Shown here in pieces: positions 10,596-21,312 of a stretch of 64,000 bases of DNA. How positions within the stretch are numbered: position 1 is the first letter of the stretch; every line of letters starts with the position of its first letter. The notes under the pieces are model-generated. The model saw only the letters and a list, made by a program, of their open reading frames with translations. It did not search any database and was not told the DNA's origin. A program made the translations under genes and the position numbers. Source of the stretch: Gloeopeniophorella convolvens. Taxonomy: Eukaryota; Basidiomycota; Agaricomycetes; Russulales. Where the stretch lies: positions 806,001-870,000 of the forward strand of contig WTXD01000005.1 in the NCBI GenBank assembly GCA_022496205.1. The letters are read 5' to 3'.

Positions 10596-13221
10596 ATGGC
10601 CACGAAGCGAGTGAGCACCATCTTCTCACCGCACCGTCCAGACAGCTGCTAAACGCCCCGCTGCCCTGTCATAGCTCGGAAGATTGCGTCAGGTACGCTC
10701 ACGGCATTCCTGCCGCTTCTCCCCGCATTGACCCTACCACCACCGGACACAGTGGGCCGACGAGGTCATCAACTCTAAAGACAAGGCCGCACTCACAGAA
10801 GAGGCCAAGGAACTCGAGCAGGAGATAGACATCCGCAGGGAGGGACTCCAACGGTGCGTCCCTGCCGCCCGCGTCGCTGCCACTCCCCTGCCACCCACTT
10901 CCGCACGGAGTAAACTGAGGCGCTGCCACCCCATCAGGCTGCAGCTGGCTGCAGAGCAATACCACAAATCCATCTCCAAGAAAAAGCTCTCCGTCGCCCT
11001 CGATGACACCGAGAAGTATCTTCCCCGCGAGGCGTTTGGCATCATCATGGTCCGACACGGCGATGACTTTGCTGAGGACTCCCTTTTCGGTGCGTCATCA
11101 TGCTTGCCCCTTGCCCTCCGCGTGTCCGGCGCTAACTCTTGACGTATAACGTAGGCCAGGCTCTCGTGAGCTTCGGACGCGCGTTTTGTAACGTCGCGAC
11201 GGCACAAGAAGCCCTTGGCCGCAGCCTACACGAGTCCTTCTTAGTCGCGTTGCAGCGGTTCTCGGATCAGATCAAAGATTATGAAGCCGAAAGAAAGAAG
11301 CTTGAAACACGCAGGTATTGACGTATGCACGTATCGGTTCCAGGCAGAATCTGACGTGCTGTCATAAAGACTCAACAAGGATGCTGCCATGAAGCAAGTC
11401 GAGCGCATAGAGAGCAACAAGAAGGCGAAAGAGAAGGAGAAACTAGAGGCGCTCGAAGAACTCGAGAAAGCAGAGTTCCGCTAGTCAGTGCATCTATACT
11501 CACTCCGCTGCACGTCCTGACCGTATCCCTACAAAGCGATGAAACCGAGGCTGATGTGCAAGTGCGCATAGACGCTATACAGCAGAACGAGATCGACCAA
11601 ATTCGCGAGCTGGGCTCGCTTTTGGACAACGAACTCAATTATGCCGAACAATACGCGCAAATTCTGAGAGATGTCAAAGACGGTTGGCCGTCGAGGTGCG
11701 CTACCGAACACTTGGGTCCTTTGTGTGGGCGCTGAATATTGCGTGGACAGCCAAGAAGTGGCCAAACTTATGGAGCCACGCAAGCCGTTGGGACCGATGC
11801 ATGACTTTGCACGCGAACAAGCCGAGTCTGCTAAGCCAAAAATCAGATCCCGTGCCAATTCTGTGGCCCACTCACGATCCCAATCCCAGTCCAATCCGCG
11901 GTCTCAGTCCCAGTCTCGCCCTCGTTCCCGCTCCCGCCCTCGTTCTCGCTCCCGCCCTTCGACACCAGCCAGTTCCGACAGCGAAGTGGACGACGAACCG
12001 CCCCAGCCGCGCTCCCGCAAGGGCTCGGTCCGCTCTCGTGCGGGCTCCGTGCGCAGTCGTAAGCGGTCAGATTCGCAGACCACCACAGGCAGCACAGTCG
12101 AAGCTGCGCGGGAGAAGGAAAAGAAGAAAGAGAAAGAGAAAGACGACAAGAAGAAGAGCAGCTGGACACCATGGGGCCGCAATGGCACAAAGAAGGACCG
12201 CGACCAGTTTGCTGCGCTGCGCGACGGCGCGAACGGAGGCGGCGACAGCAGCGACGACGACGGCCCGACGGATGGTGCGGTGCAGATCCCGAAGAGCAAC
12301 TCGCTGCTCTCACTCAGCAAGTGGTCCAAGAGCCAGCCCAGCAACAACAGCTCGCCGCGCATCCCCTCGCTGGGCCTCAAGGCGCGCGAGCCGGAGCGCC
12401 TCAAGGTCATGCGCGCGGTGAGCGACTACATGGGCAGCGCGGACGAGCTCTCCTTCCACGCGGGCGACGAGATCGTCGTCGTCGGCGAGGTCATCGACGG
12501 CTGGATGATGGGCCAGCTCGACGGCAAGAAGGGCCTCTTCCCGACCGTCTACACCGAGTCCGCCGCGTCGCGCCGCTCCACGCCCACGCCGGCAGGCGCC
12601 GCGCTGCACCGGCGCAAGTCGTCCTCGCGCACCGGCTCGGACGCGACGACGGACTCGCCGTCGGGCAGCCGGCAGACGCTCGTGGATCCCGCCGACGGCA
12701 CGCCGCCGCGCTTCGGCTTCCGCGCGCAGGCGCAGGCAACGGACACAGACACGGACGACGCGACGCACCCGTTCGGCGACCACGCCGCGCCGGAGCGCGA
12801 CACGGACCACGAAGAGCAGGAGGTGCCCGCGAGCGCGGCGCTCGGCGGCGGGTACGGCTACGACACGGAGAGCCTCGCGGAGAGCACGGCGGACGACTCG
12901 GAGCACGAGCACGCGTTCCTCATGCGGCGCCGCGCGAACGACGACGACGGCTTTGCGCGCTACGAGCGCGCCAACAGCGCCCCGAGCAAGACGTCCCCGT
13001 CGAAGAAGGCGCCTCCGCCGCTCCCGCGCCGCGCGACCGAAGGGCGCAAGGCGCCGCCACCCCCGCTGCCTCCGCCGCGCCGCCCCGACGCGCGCCCGCC
13101 GCCGCCACTGCCCGCATTCGCGATCCGGGACGGACAGACGGGCGACTGCGTCAACTTTGCGCAGGCGGTCGGGCGCACGCGCGGGATGTGCGCGAATTGC
13201 CAGCGCGTGCACATCGCCTGA
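10596..13221 (+). CDS. BAR domain and SH3 domain cortical adaptor
   Basis: Proteins of this layout bind curved membrane through the BAR helices and recruit actin-patch or endocytic partners through the SH3 domain. Eight exons (10596-10610, 10675-10692, 10753-10853, 10938-11089, 11155-11314, 11370-11483, 11537-11695, 11751-13221) sum to 729 residues with all phases matching. Residues 1 to about 240 form the BAR helices (WADEVINSKDKAALTEEAKE, then heptad-rich QIKDYEAERKKLETRRL and EADVQVRIDAIQQNEID). A Ser/Arg-rich linker follows, with SRSQSQS-type dipeptides. The SH3 domain begins at about LKVMRAVSDYMG, with ALYDY-like, GDEIVVV and GLFPTVY features. The C-terminal part is acidic, then proline-rich (PPPLPPPRR), and ends in a short conserved Cys motif (GMCANCQRVH). 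The first exons are only 15 and 18 nt, so automatic annotation may miss the start. Confidence 0.85.
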
Positions 13222-13872
13222 GGCGCACGCACTCGCTCAAGGGAGGGTAATCGGTATCTATTCATTTGAGGGGTGCGACGCTGGTGTAGACGGGGGTACT
13301 CTAGAGCGGGCTGGTGCCTGTAATACTTCCTGAATGCGCGCGCTTTGTGTATACCAGCGTGATACTCTTATGCCTACCCGAGATGCTAGTAGGTTACTGT
13401 TGATTTATTATCCACCACTACACATAAGTTATTTGGGTGTCCTAGTATCCAAGGGCCTGGTCCAAGTTGCGCCGTGATGTGTGTGAATGCAGACGACCGC
13501 TATGGAGTCTATGCGCCTCAAGAAGCTGGTATGGTTCTCCAGCTTACGTTCACCTTGCCGTATGTTATTTCTCATACAGGCAGGGCGCTCGGAAATCTGA
13601 CGTGACATATCACCGAGTGGAGTGGGACAGGCTGGCAAGTCGGCGGTGATGATTATTATCGGTGAGATGACTTCTGCTTGCTCCACTTCGGAAACAACGA
13701 GGGGTACATTTCCACCCTGGCGCTTGTGAGTGCCCTGGGAAGCTCAAGGGCCGTGACAGAGCGGCAGTCATGCTAAATCACAAGCTTGCTTTCGCACAAA
13801 GAGTACATACATACATACATACAGACGCCAGCGGCCAACGGCCTTTCCTACTTTGACGGCGCCTCGGAGCGC
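13222..13872. other. Intergenic, convergent 3' ends
   Basis: This region lies between the 3' ends of the BAR-SH3 gene (+) and the dioxygenase gene (-). Apart from a TACA microsatellite at 13804-13823 nothing is recognisable. Confidence 0.6.
13804..13823 (+). repeat. (TACA)5 microsatellite
   Basis: Five perfect TACA tetranucleotide units lie about 50 bp beyond the stop codon of the dioxygenase gene, probably in its 3' untranslated region. Confidence 0.85.
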
Positions 13873-15328
13873 TCACGCGGGAATAGGCACCTCAGCCTGC
13901 GGGGTGAGGCGCACGGCGTGCCTCCGCTCCGCGTTGGAATAGTCCGGCGTAGCCGAGTGGACCGTCAAGCGGTTGTCCTAATGCGCCAGCGGGCATCAGC
14001 TATTGCTCCAAGGAACAGACTGAGGAAGCAGAGGACACGTACCCAGAGAACAAGTGTGCCCGGCTCGTACCGAGCGCGGACCCTAGAGTGCGCGTGTGAT
14101 GTCAGCGGGGAAACGCAAGGCAGTGTGGGGAGAAAGTTCTCACTGGAAGTCGGCGCCCTTTGCGATGTGATCAAACAGGAACTTGAGCAGGTACTCCGAC
14201 TCCTCCGTCCTGAAGCCCACGATGTGCTTCGTGAAACCTTGGTTCACATACAGCGCCTTCTCGCCAGTCACGGGGTGCTGGCGCACGAGCGGGTGCTACA
14301 GACGCCGTGAGCGCTGGAGGGAGATACAGAAGATGGGCGTTTGTGCGAACCTCGGTCTCAACGGGCTCGCGGCGCACAGGACCGCCTCGCTTACGCGAGT
14401 GCTCCGCCTGCGGGACGGCGGAGTGAAGCGCGCGCAGGCCCTCGAGGCGCTTCTTAAACTCGGTCGAGAGACGGTTGTAGGCCTCGACCTGCGACGCGAA
14501 GATGGTGTCGCCACCGAGCTCGGGCTGGTCGAGGATCCAGAAGAGCGTCGTCCCGGGCGTCTGTTTCTCGTACGACTGGTATTGACATTGGGCGGTGGTG
14601 AGAAACGCGTGGAAGGTGAAAGTAGGGTGTCGGCACATACGACGTCAGAGTGCCAGCTGGTAAGGTTGGCACGGTCTCCGCCAATGTATTCGCGGAAACG
14701 GTCGTTGTTTGCATCGCGGTACACTGTGGTGCACGAACATAAGTCAGCTTGGGTCCAGCAAGCATGGTTACAAGCTGTCCCTTACCTATGTGGAACTCGG
14801 GGAAGCCCTTGACGTTCCCAGAGGTAGGGTGGCGTTGGATCGGCCCAAAGTGACGAGCAATTTCAATTTGGCGCTCAGGGCTCAGATCCTTGAAGTCTTG
14901 GTCACGGAGGACCACGAGCTTACGCTGCGCGACGAAGAGTGCGATCTCATCGAGGCCCTCCTTGCTGAGCTCCGACAATTGTATGTTCTTGAGCTCCGTA
15001 CCGATGTACGGGCTGAGGTCTTGGCGCCGCACGCCTTCCGCAAGGACGTGCGGAAGTTTGGGGTCTGCCCTCAAGCCAGGGTCGCTAAACTCGAAGATCT
15101 CGGTGGGAGGGAACTTCTCGCTGGCGTCGAAGTAGGGGAAGTAGAGAGGGTAAGATGGTCCCTTCTGGAGGTACACACAATGAGGCCTGCAAACCCAAAG
15201 ATACTGTGGCAAGAACGTACGTCTTCCTTTGGCGCCTGCGTCTCTCCAGGCTTCAGTTTAAGACTAGCAACACCGTTGGTGATGTCCTCAGCAGTCTGAG
15301 CAACGGTCTCTGTGAGGGAGGGTGCCAT
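13873..15328 (-). CDS. TauD/TfdA-type Fe(II) 2-oxoglutarate dioxygenase
   Basis: This is a non-haem iron oxygenase that couples decarboxylation of 2-oxoglutarate to substrate hydroxylation. Fungal relatives release sulfite from taurine and other alkylsulfonates, or act on xanthine, so the substrate here is open. Seven exons join in frame from the ATG at 15328 to TGA at 13873-13875, giving about 364 residues. The N-terminal part reads [13 protein letters not shown] and then [11 protein letters not shown]. The iron site is visible as HxD in LTSWHSD and a distal His in TVHSATPDY. The 2-oxoglutarate-binding Arg is in RRHAVRLTP. One exon is only 39 nt (residues [13 protein letters not shown]). Without it the C-terminal half looks frameshifted, but with it the gene is intact. 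The first exon is 108 nt (15221-15328). Confidence 0.88.
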
Positions 15329-16263
15329 TCTTTTGTGCCGCGGAGTTGTGGTAGGTTTTCACAAAGGCGAGTGTACCTGTGAAATTGGAGAAAACCACTC
15401 GTTCAGCGCCCTTTTAACCCTTCGAGGGGCATCAGAGTATGGTGAGCCAGGCAACATAGCAGCAAAGCGGCATCCGCTGCCGAGTGGCAATTATCAGCCT
15501 GAATTGGCTCATAGTGTGAACCACCTGGTGCAATCTATCCAAAGCTCGGCCGAAGACGCTTATCTTCCTGAAAACCGATGACTTCAAGGGTCCAAGAGCG
15601 TCAGAAACAGCTCTAGCTAGGCGGAGAGTACTCACATGACCTATACTTGGTGGGAGATGATATCGTCACGCCAACTCACGCGTTTATCTCCTGCGATGGC
15701 GTGCGCTGGATTCGAATTCGAAGACGTTGCGGAGACCACTGCAGACGAATCCGGAAGGAATGAGGCACGCTCTCACGAAGAAATAAGCAAATGTTCGTAG
15801 CAGATGAGCAACTGAAGCGCCTCCCACTTCCGTGCCGACTGGTCTGAGTTTGCGGGGCCGGGGAACAATAGGCACGGAGGCATCAGGTAATCAACCTAGC
15901 CCGACTGGTCGAAACTCACAAGCATCGCGCCATTCTCAAACCATCATCTTGAGGTAGGGGACACCACTAAGGCGAATTCGACGCAGAATTGACGGAAGCA
16001 GGGTTTGATTGTTACGGGTCTTCGGAAGGTAATGTGGGAGTGCCGAGTCAATGAACCCCGATTGTTCCTCTTGGACGGTATGCGGCATGTTACGCTCGCT
16101 TCCAACTAACACAGCAGAATGCCTGAAGATGAACTCGGGTATATCGCGGCGTAGCGTCACTAAATCCTATATCTACAGAAAACTGTGCCAACAAGCTAAT
16201 CAATCGACGCACCGCATAGGGGCATTCTGTACTCACATCCAATGCAACATATACAGCAGCGTC
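15329..16263. other. Intergenic, no clear gene
   Basis: Upstream of the dioxygenase and downstream of the deaminase. A 74-codon minus-strand frame at 15936-16160 (ending SGVPYLKMMV) could be a further exon or a small gene, but no splice chain or motif supports it. Confidence 0.45.
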
Positions 16264-18183
16264 TTATTCCTCGCCTTCCCATCTAGCGCGGTCTGCCCAA
16301 TCTTCGAACCTCGGCCTCTCTCCTTCCATGAGTCTCGGCTGATCAACGATGCTGGATCGGTGCTACCGAGCCGATGGTAGTGAGAAGCAGACTGATGAAA
16401 GATACGCTGGCAGGAACGAACCTCGGCGTCGGCAGTCGGCCCCTGGCGTATGGCATCATATTTGGCAGAAGCGACGACTTTCCGACTGGTGTCAACATTC
16501 CACGTTCCGACGACACTGAGAGGCGAGGATGGCGGGACACTGTCCGCTACTTTGGCTTCAGAAATGTTGATATGCGTTGCGACCTTTCAACCCGAATGCA
16601 TTTGCAACGATGACATTGCTAGCTGATATAGGAAGACGCACTTGAGTGTGAGTGCTGCTCGACGTAAGGCCTCTCCGCTCGTCTACGCTCTGTGGTCAAT
16701 TCGGTGAATACCTGCTCGCGAGCCTACGCAATAGTGTACTCACCTCATCTGGATGGGCGAGACACATCCATGGCCACAAAGATTTCAGAAGGGGTCTCCA
16801 AGAGGTGTGCGGGGGATACCGAAGGTCCTCCAGCTCCTGCTCGAGGAGAGTGTAGACGAGTTCGCTGACATCTTGATCAGGTCTCTCGCGCGGAGAAACG
16901 ACATAGGCCCAGTTGCGGTCCATCTTCCCTGAGCCACCCATCGGAAAGACCTTGAAACGAGTTCCAAAATGCCGATTGTGTACGGAGACCCATAGGGCGC
17001 AAAGCGTGCAGATGTCGTGGGAACTCCCGATGCGGACGGCCGCAGGTTTGCGTGGGTCGTAAGTGTCGAAGGAGGGGTCGAGGCGATCTTTCTTGGTGAA
17101 CGCTATCAGACGCAGCTCCGCGTGAATACGTGGGTTGGAGAACGGGGCCCATTGGTCCAACTTAGCGCGCCTCGCGCGGAGCTCGGATTCCGTCCAACGT
17201 GCGTCTAACTCTCGCGCGACTTCCAAAGGGGTTCGCATAAGGAACAGATCTTCCACAGTTAAGGGCTCTCCCTTCAATGTAGCCCAGACGTAGGGGAGTG
17301 CCGGGGTAGTCCACGGAAGCGTCGGCCTCATCTCAAGAAACGCCGTGGTACCCATGAGATACTGTGCTATCCGGTAAAGTTGGCGCTCAAGAAGAGTCAA
17401 GGCTTCTGAAGATTTGTGAACCTGTACTGCCCATGATACGAAACGGGTGGAAAGTATGAAGGTAGACATTTCCAAGATAGAATGGAAGTGGTCGTAATCG
17501 TCGTGGGTCGGTGAATCGGAATATGGACGACTGGGGGTGATCGCTTTCGCCAGCGCGTTCAGGACGCTGACATACAGCTTTGGCAGCGGAACTTCGCCGA
17601 ACCTAGCTTGCATCGCAGGCAGTAGCTCCCTTGCCCTTCGACGCAAGTCATCTCGTGGCCAATTGTATCCGTGAATGAGGTGTTTGAAGAGGGGCATGCA
17701 CTGCGCAATCGAACTCTTCAGCTTCACCAGGCGTCTGTTAATCTTGCGCGTGGAATGTTCCATGGCAAAAATCAAGAGATCGTGCTCCTTCGTGGTAGAC
17801 GCAGCAACCTCGAAGAACCGGCAAGCTCGTTCTTCGTCAGCTTCAGTGTGTCGCCGGTTCATAGCGAGGAGGAAGGTGGAGCCGGCCAGGTCGCGCTTGT
17901 CCAGTGCCACGGCGGCTGTATCTCCACGTGTCTGTCCCACGAGACATAGGGAAACGAGCTGCAGAGCGAGCGTTTCACCGTCTTGAACGGCAAGACGCCC
18001 GCGGCGGTCTGCATGACCTGCGAGGTATCCCAAGCTTCGGTCCGACGACGCCTTGAACCTTCTTCTGAGCAGGTTTAGAAGTTGCAACTGCTCGCTCAAT
18101 TGGTTCTGGTCTGCGCATCGTTCATAAGCGGCGAAGTAAAACCTAGAACGAAACTGCGCACTTCGAGCAAAAGAATCCGACAT
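16264..18183 (-). CDS. OTT_1508-like deaminase-fold protein
   Basis: This protein carries the zinc-deaminase fingerprint. HAELRLIAF contains the His-Ala-Glu that supplies a zinc ligand and the catalytic acid. ICTLCALW downstream supplies the CxxC zinc ligands. The order and spacing (about 40 residues, with a basic and acidic loop between) match the OTT_1508-like deaminases that occur in large fungal families. The nucleic-acid or nucleotide substrate is unknown. The long first exon (16696 up to 18183, starting MSDSFARSAQ) encodes about 480 residues, mostly helical, before an intron with donor GTGAGT. Three further exons can be chained (SVDERRGLTSSSTHTQ, then VATHINISEAKVADS, then PRLMEGERPRFEDW) to TAA at 16264-16266, for about 570 residues. 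The catalytic motifs are intact. Confidence 0.7.
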
Positions 18184-18901
18184 CGCGTAACCGCCTTAAC
18201 TTCCAACAGAGGGATAGTCTCTCTGCCCAAAAGGTGGGCCGAACGCGAGGCCAGTAGTGAGGTCGTCGGAGTGGTAAAGGACAAGGTGAACAGTGGGAGA
18301 GTATAGGGGAAGAGTCGGCCTGGGTCACGGGCCTCGGGACTGGAGCATGCAGGCTGGGTTTCGAGAAATCGGACCCCTTTCTAGGCCAAGCCCCGTAGCG
18401 GCACGGCCTGAGCACTGGGCCCTACGGGCCAGAACCGGCGGGCGTGCAGTGAAGAGTTGGACAGGGTTCCGCCTCATGTTTTGCGTGCGCGCCGTGTTCC
18501 CCCGAGTGCTCGCAAGTTTGCGCCGGTATGAGAAAGCATGGGAAGCGCCGTCTTTGGTTTTCTGAGCGAGACGTCGAAGAGGACGGAAATTTGCAATCGT
18601 GTGAAGAAATGAGAGCGCAAGCGAACCCGAGTAGGACAAGTGAGTCAATTGGAGAGAAGGATCGGAGGAAGCGTGGCAAGCTGTCTGGCGGCGGCGGCAC
18701 CAAATTCGTACTGCGCCCGCACGCTCCCACCACCGTCACTATCACAGATATCCAGCCACCCAGCAGTATAGTAAAGTATCCAGGAAGCTTTCGACTCTGT
18801 GCAGTTTGTTACTCCGTTCTTGAGCCCGACGCTATATCGTAAAGGATGAGCTAAGGCATGTTCATACAATTCATTTTCGTCCACGTCTCTACGATGTTCC
18901 G
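18184..18901. other. Intergenic, no clear gene
   Basis: Upstream of the deaminase and downstream of the kinase-like gene. Frames on both strands are short, and I see no motif, repeat or RNA gene. Confidence 0.5.
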
Positions 18902-20214
18902 CTACAACCGCTCGAGCATGTACAAATCGTGCTCCTTTTTCATTTCACCCTCTGGCTCCACACAAGGAGCCCATGGAATTCCTCCCAAGAGATTGATCAG
19001 AGGAATATACGTTCACCGCCCTTCATCTGCTGCCCAATCAAAGTCGACAAGCATCCCGCCCAGTTCAACCCCACCACCCTGGCCCTCCCTCTCGACAACC
19101 ATGACGTTTGGGCGACGCAGGTCCCCGAGCATAATGTCGTGTTCATGTAGAAGTTGTACAGCCTTCTCTATGTCCTTCTGCATGCGTCCCGGAAGCCGAT
19201 CGTCTGAGGTTGTCCCTGCGTGAGTTTCGCGGAAATAGGCATATACGTCTCCTTTCGGCTGGAAGTCCATCACGATCATATGTAGCCATCCACCAACCTC
19301 AGCGGAGAGATGCAGCTTGGGGGCGAGATCGTGATCGGAGAGGAGCGTATATGCACGTGCGTGATAGGTTTTGCAGAATTTGACGACAACGTCTTTCTCG
19401 TCTAGCTTAGCTCGGAAGATTGCTCGGTGGTCGTCTTTGTGAAGTCCAACCTGTCGACATACTTCAGACAGCGAACCAATTCCTCCTCAACTGGCTCCAG
19501 AGACCGATAAACGGGGCGAGGGAAGAGGCAGGCCCAGTCAAAGTCGTCGCTTGCTTCCACGCTCCTATACTCTTCCTCCAAACCTTGGAGTGCTTCTGCA
19601 ACCACATAGAAGACTCGAGCGACATAGTCAACGCGTTGCCTGACAAGTTCTCCTCCGAGACAAATGTAATCGGTTAGATGCCGGACGACTGGGACGGGAG
19701 CGAGAACGAAACCCAGAAAGCAGATGTAGGGACCTGCGACGGCAATGAGCAGGCCGGGACATGGCGATACATTGCGTATTCTTGCGTACTGTATCAAGCT
19801 GAGGAGCCTGCGAACATGGACGGGGGGACACGCACCTTATCTTGAGCTACATGGAGGCCGGGGTCTCCCTCGCAAAACTCATTCTTGACGTCGACATAGC
19901 AGAACGCAACCATTTCGCGACTTTTCAGCCTTGTGTACGAGGAGCCACTGCTGATGACGCCGGTCTCATCCTGCTCCGTCTGACTTAGAAATCCAACACC
20001 GAGAGCTTTCCTGAGGCGTCGAAGGGTTGCTTATCGCCGTGGTACTTGTCGTATATAGCCGAGAGTCAAGAAAGAGCCTCCCGGTCGCAGATAGTTGTTC
20101 GGGAGTGGGTTTATGGCTTGAGAGGTCTTGGAGAGCATCAATGAGCCGAGCGAAGTTTCCGTTGTACAGCGCAATCGACGGGCCGCTGCGTCCAATGGGT
20201 CTTCTGTTGTACAT
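18902..20214 (-). pseudogene. Fungal kinase-like protein, apparently disrupted
   Basis: Recognisable parts of a basidiomycete protein-kinase-like family run 5' to 3' on the minus strand. They are an N-terminal module (MYNRRPIGRSGPSIALYNG), a middle part with CPGLLIAVAGPYICFLG and VVRHLTDYICLGG, a small lobe with VVVKFCKTYH (the Lys of a beta3-like strand), a catalytic-loop-like HDIMLGDLRRPNVMVV, and LVDFDWA in place of DFG. Three problems appear. The frame shifts by one base near 19440-19450 with no usable intron. A TGA follows DFDWAADEGR at about 19011, in a place where relatives continue and where the downstream frame IPWAPCVEP to HDLYMLERL is clearly still coding. The junction near 20000-20060 also does not resolve. 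The simplest reading is a recent pseudogene. Assembly errors could mimic it. Confidence 0.55.
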
Positions 20215-20451
20215 TAGATGGGTATTTTGCTCTTTGCCGTAAACCTGAGGCGAGGCGGAGACGCTCTAGGGTGTGTGGGCCGCACACGCGTCATTGATAG
20301 CGGCGCATCGAGCTAGAGTGGACAGGCAGTGGAATTATATACACCGCGACATCCGGTGACTTTGGGCGAGGCTAACCTTCATGTATTGCGGAACTTAAGG
20401 CCTGCTTGGATTCAGCGGCAGCTATGAATGGCGGAGCTTCAGCGATCAACG

Positions 20452-20953
20452 TTAATGATCACAAACACGACCACCTGTGGGATCGAAACCCTCAAACAGG
20501 AGATGAATCGTGTCCCCGGCAACTGATGTGGCAGGCGCTTCCTCAACGCCCTCGACGTCGTTGACCTTAATAACACTTTCGGTGTGGGCAGCTGGAGAAA
20601 GCGCTGTGGAGCCCCGCAGCGCTGCCTGTATGCGGTCGTAAAAGTCTAGAGCTCCTGGCATGACGCGTAGCCCCGTCGGCTGGTCCATCTGAATCAGCGA
20701 CGCGGGGTCAATTCGAGGCGATTAGCAGATGGCCCACCGCATATATCTGCATGCTGATACGCATACAATGGTTTTGTTCATACAACTCCAAGCGTCCTTC
20801 TTTGTAAACTCGCTCGCGAACATCATGGAGGACCGACGTTGGTTCAACCTGTCTAAGGATATCGATGCATCCGAGAGAGACCCTAGTCACACCAGGATAA
20901 ACGATGTAGTTAAGGTCGAGCAGAGCTTTGGTCGTTGTGGTAGAAGAGAGCAT
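20452..20953 (-). CDS. Small hypothetical protein
   Basis: Two minus-strand frames can be joined by one short intron of about 45-50 nt near 20689-20735 (donor GTGGGC after QIYA, acceptor before MDQPTG). The result is a protein of roughly 155 residues running from MLSSTTTTKALLDLNYIVY to GFDPTGGRVCDH. I recognise no domain. It lies between the kinase-like gene and the Ufo1-like gene, and may be spurious. Confidence 0.3.
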
Positions 20954-21312
20954 GTTGGTATGTACTATCAGAGATGAGTTGCCACGATGCCATGGCGGAC
21001 TATGGCGGAGATGCCCGGGGTAAAAGGAGTCAATGTGAGTGACGAGGTCAGGGTGACTGGCAAGTGCTGGTCAGTGGCACGCAAGATATCAATTACGTAA
21101 CGCACACGCAACCAGGCAGCGAGGCGCCACAGCTGGAAGCAGCAGGCTGGACCCAAGCCCAACCTGCGTTCTGTAGGCTCAGTGATTCCACTCATACAAT
21201 CATCAAAGGGAGACATGTCAATTACAACACACGTTGTTTGTACGACATCTATGGAATACTACGTGTCCGTTCGCCGACGACCCGTAACACACAAGCTCTA
21301 AGCGCTAAGCGT
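20954..21312. other. Intergenic, no gene seen
   Basis: Upstream of the small hypothetical gene and downstream of the Ufo1-like gene. No motif, repeat or RNA gene was recognised. Confidence 0.5.

Noticed and set aside
12171..13250. Long Arg/Ala-rich ORFs in both strands over the BAR-SH3 gene
   Set aside because: They are shadows of the GC-rich exon 8. The SH3 frame is the one with recognisable domains.
13873..14160. Frameshift in the dioxygenase C-terminus
   Set aside because: Resolved by recognising a 39-nt exon. The gene is intact.
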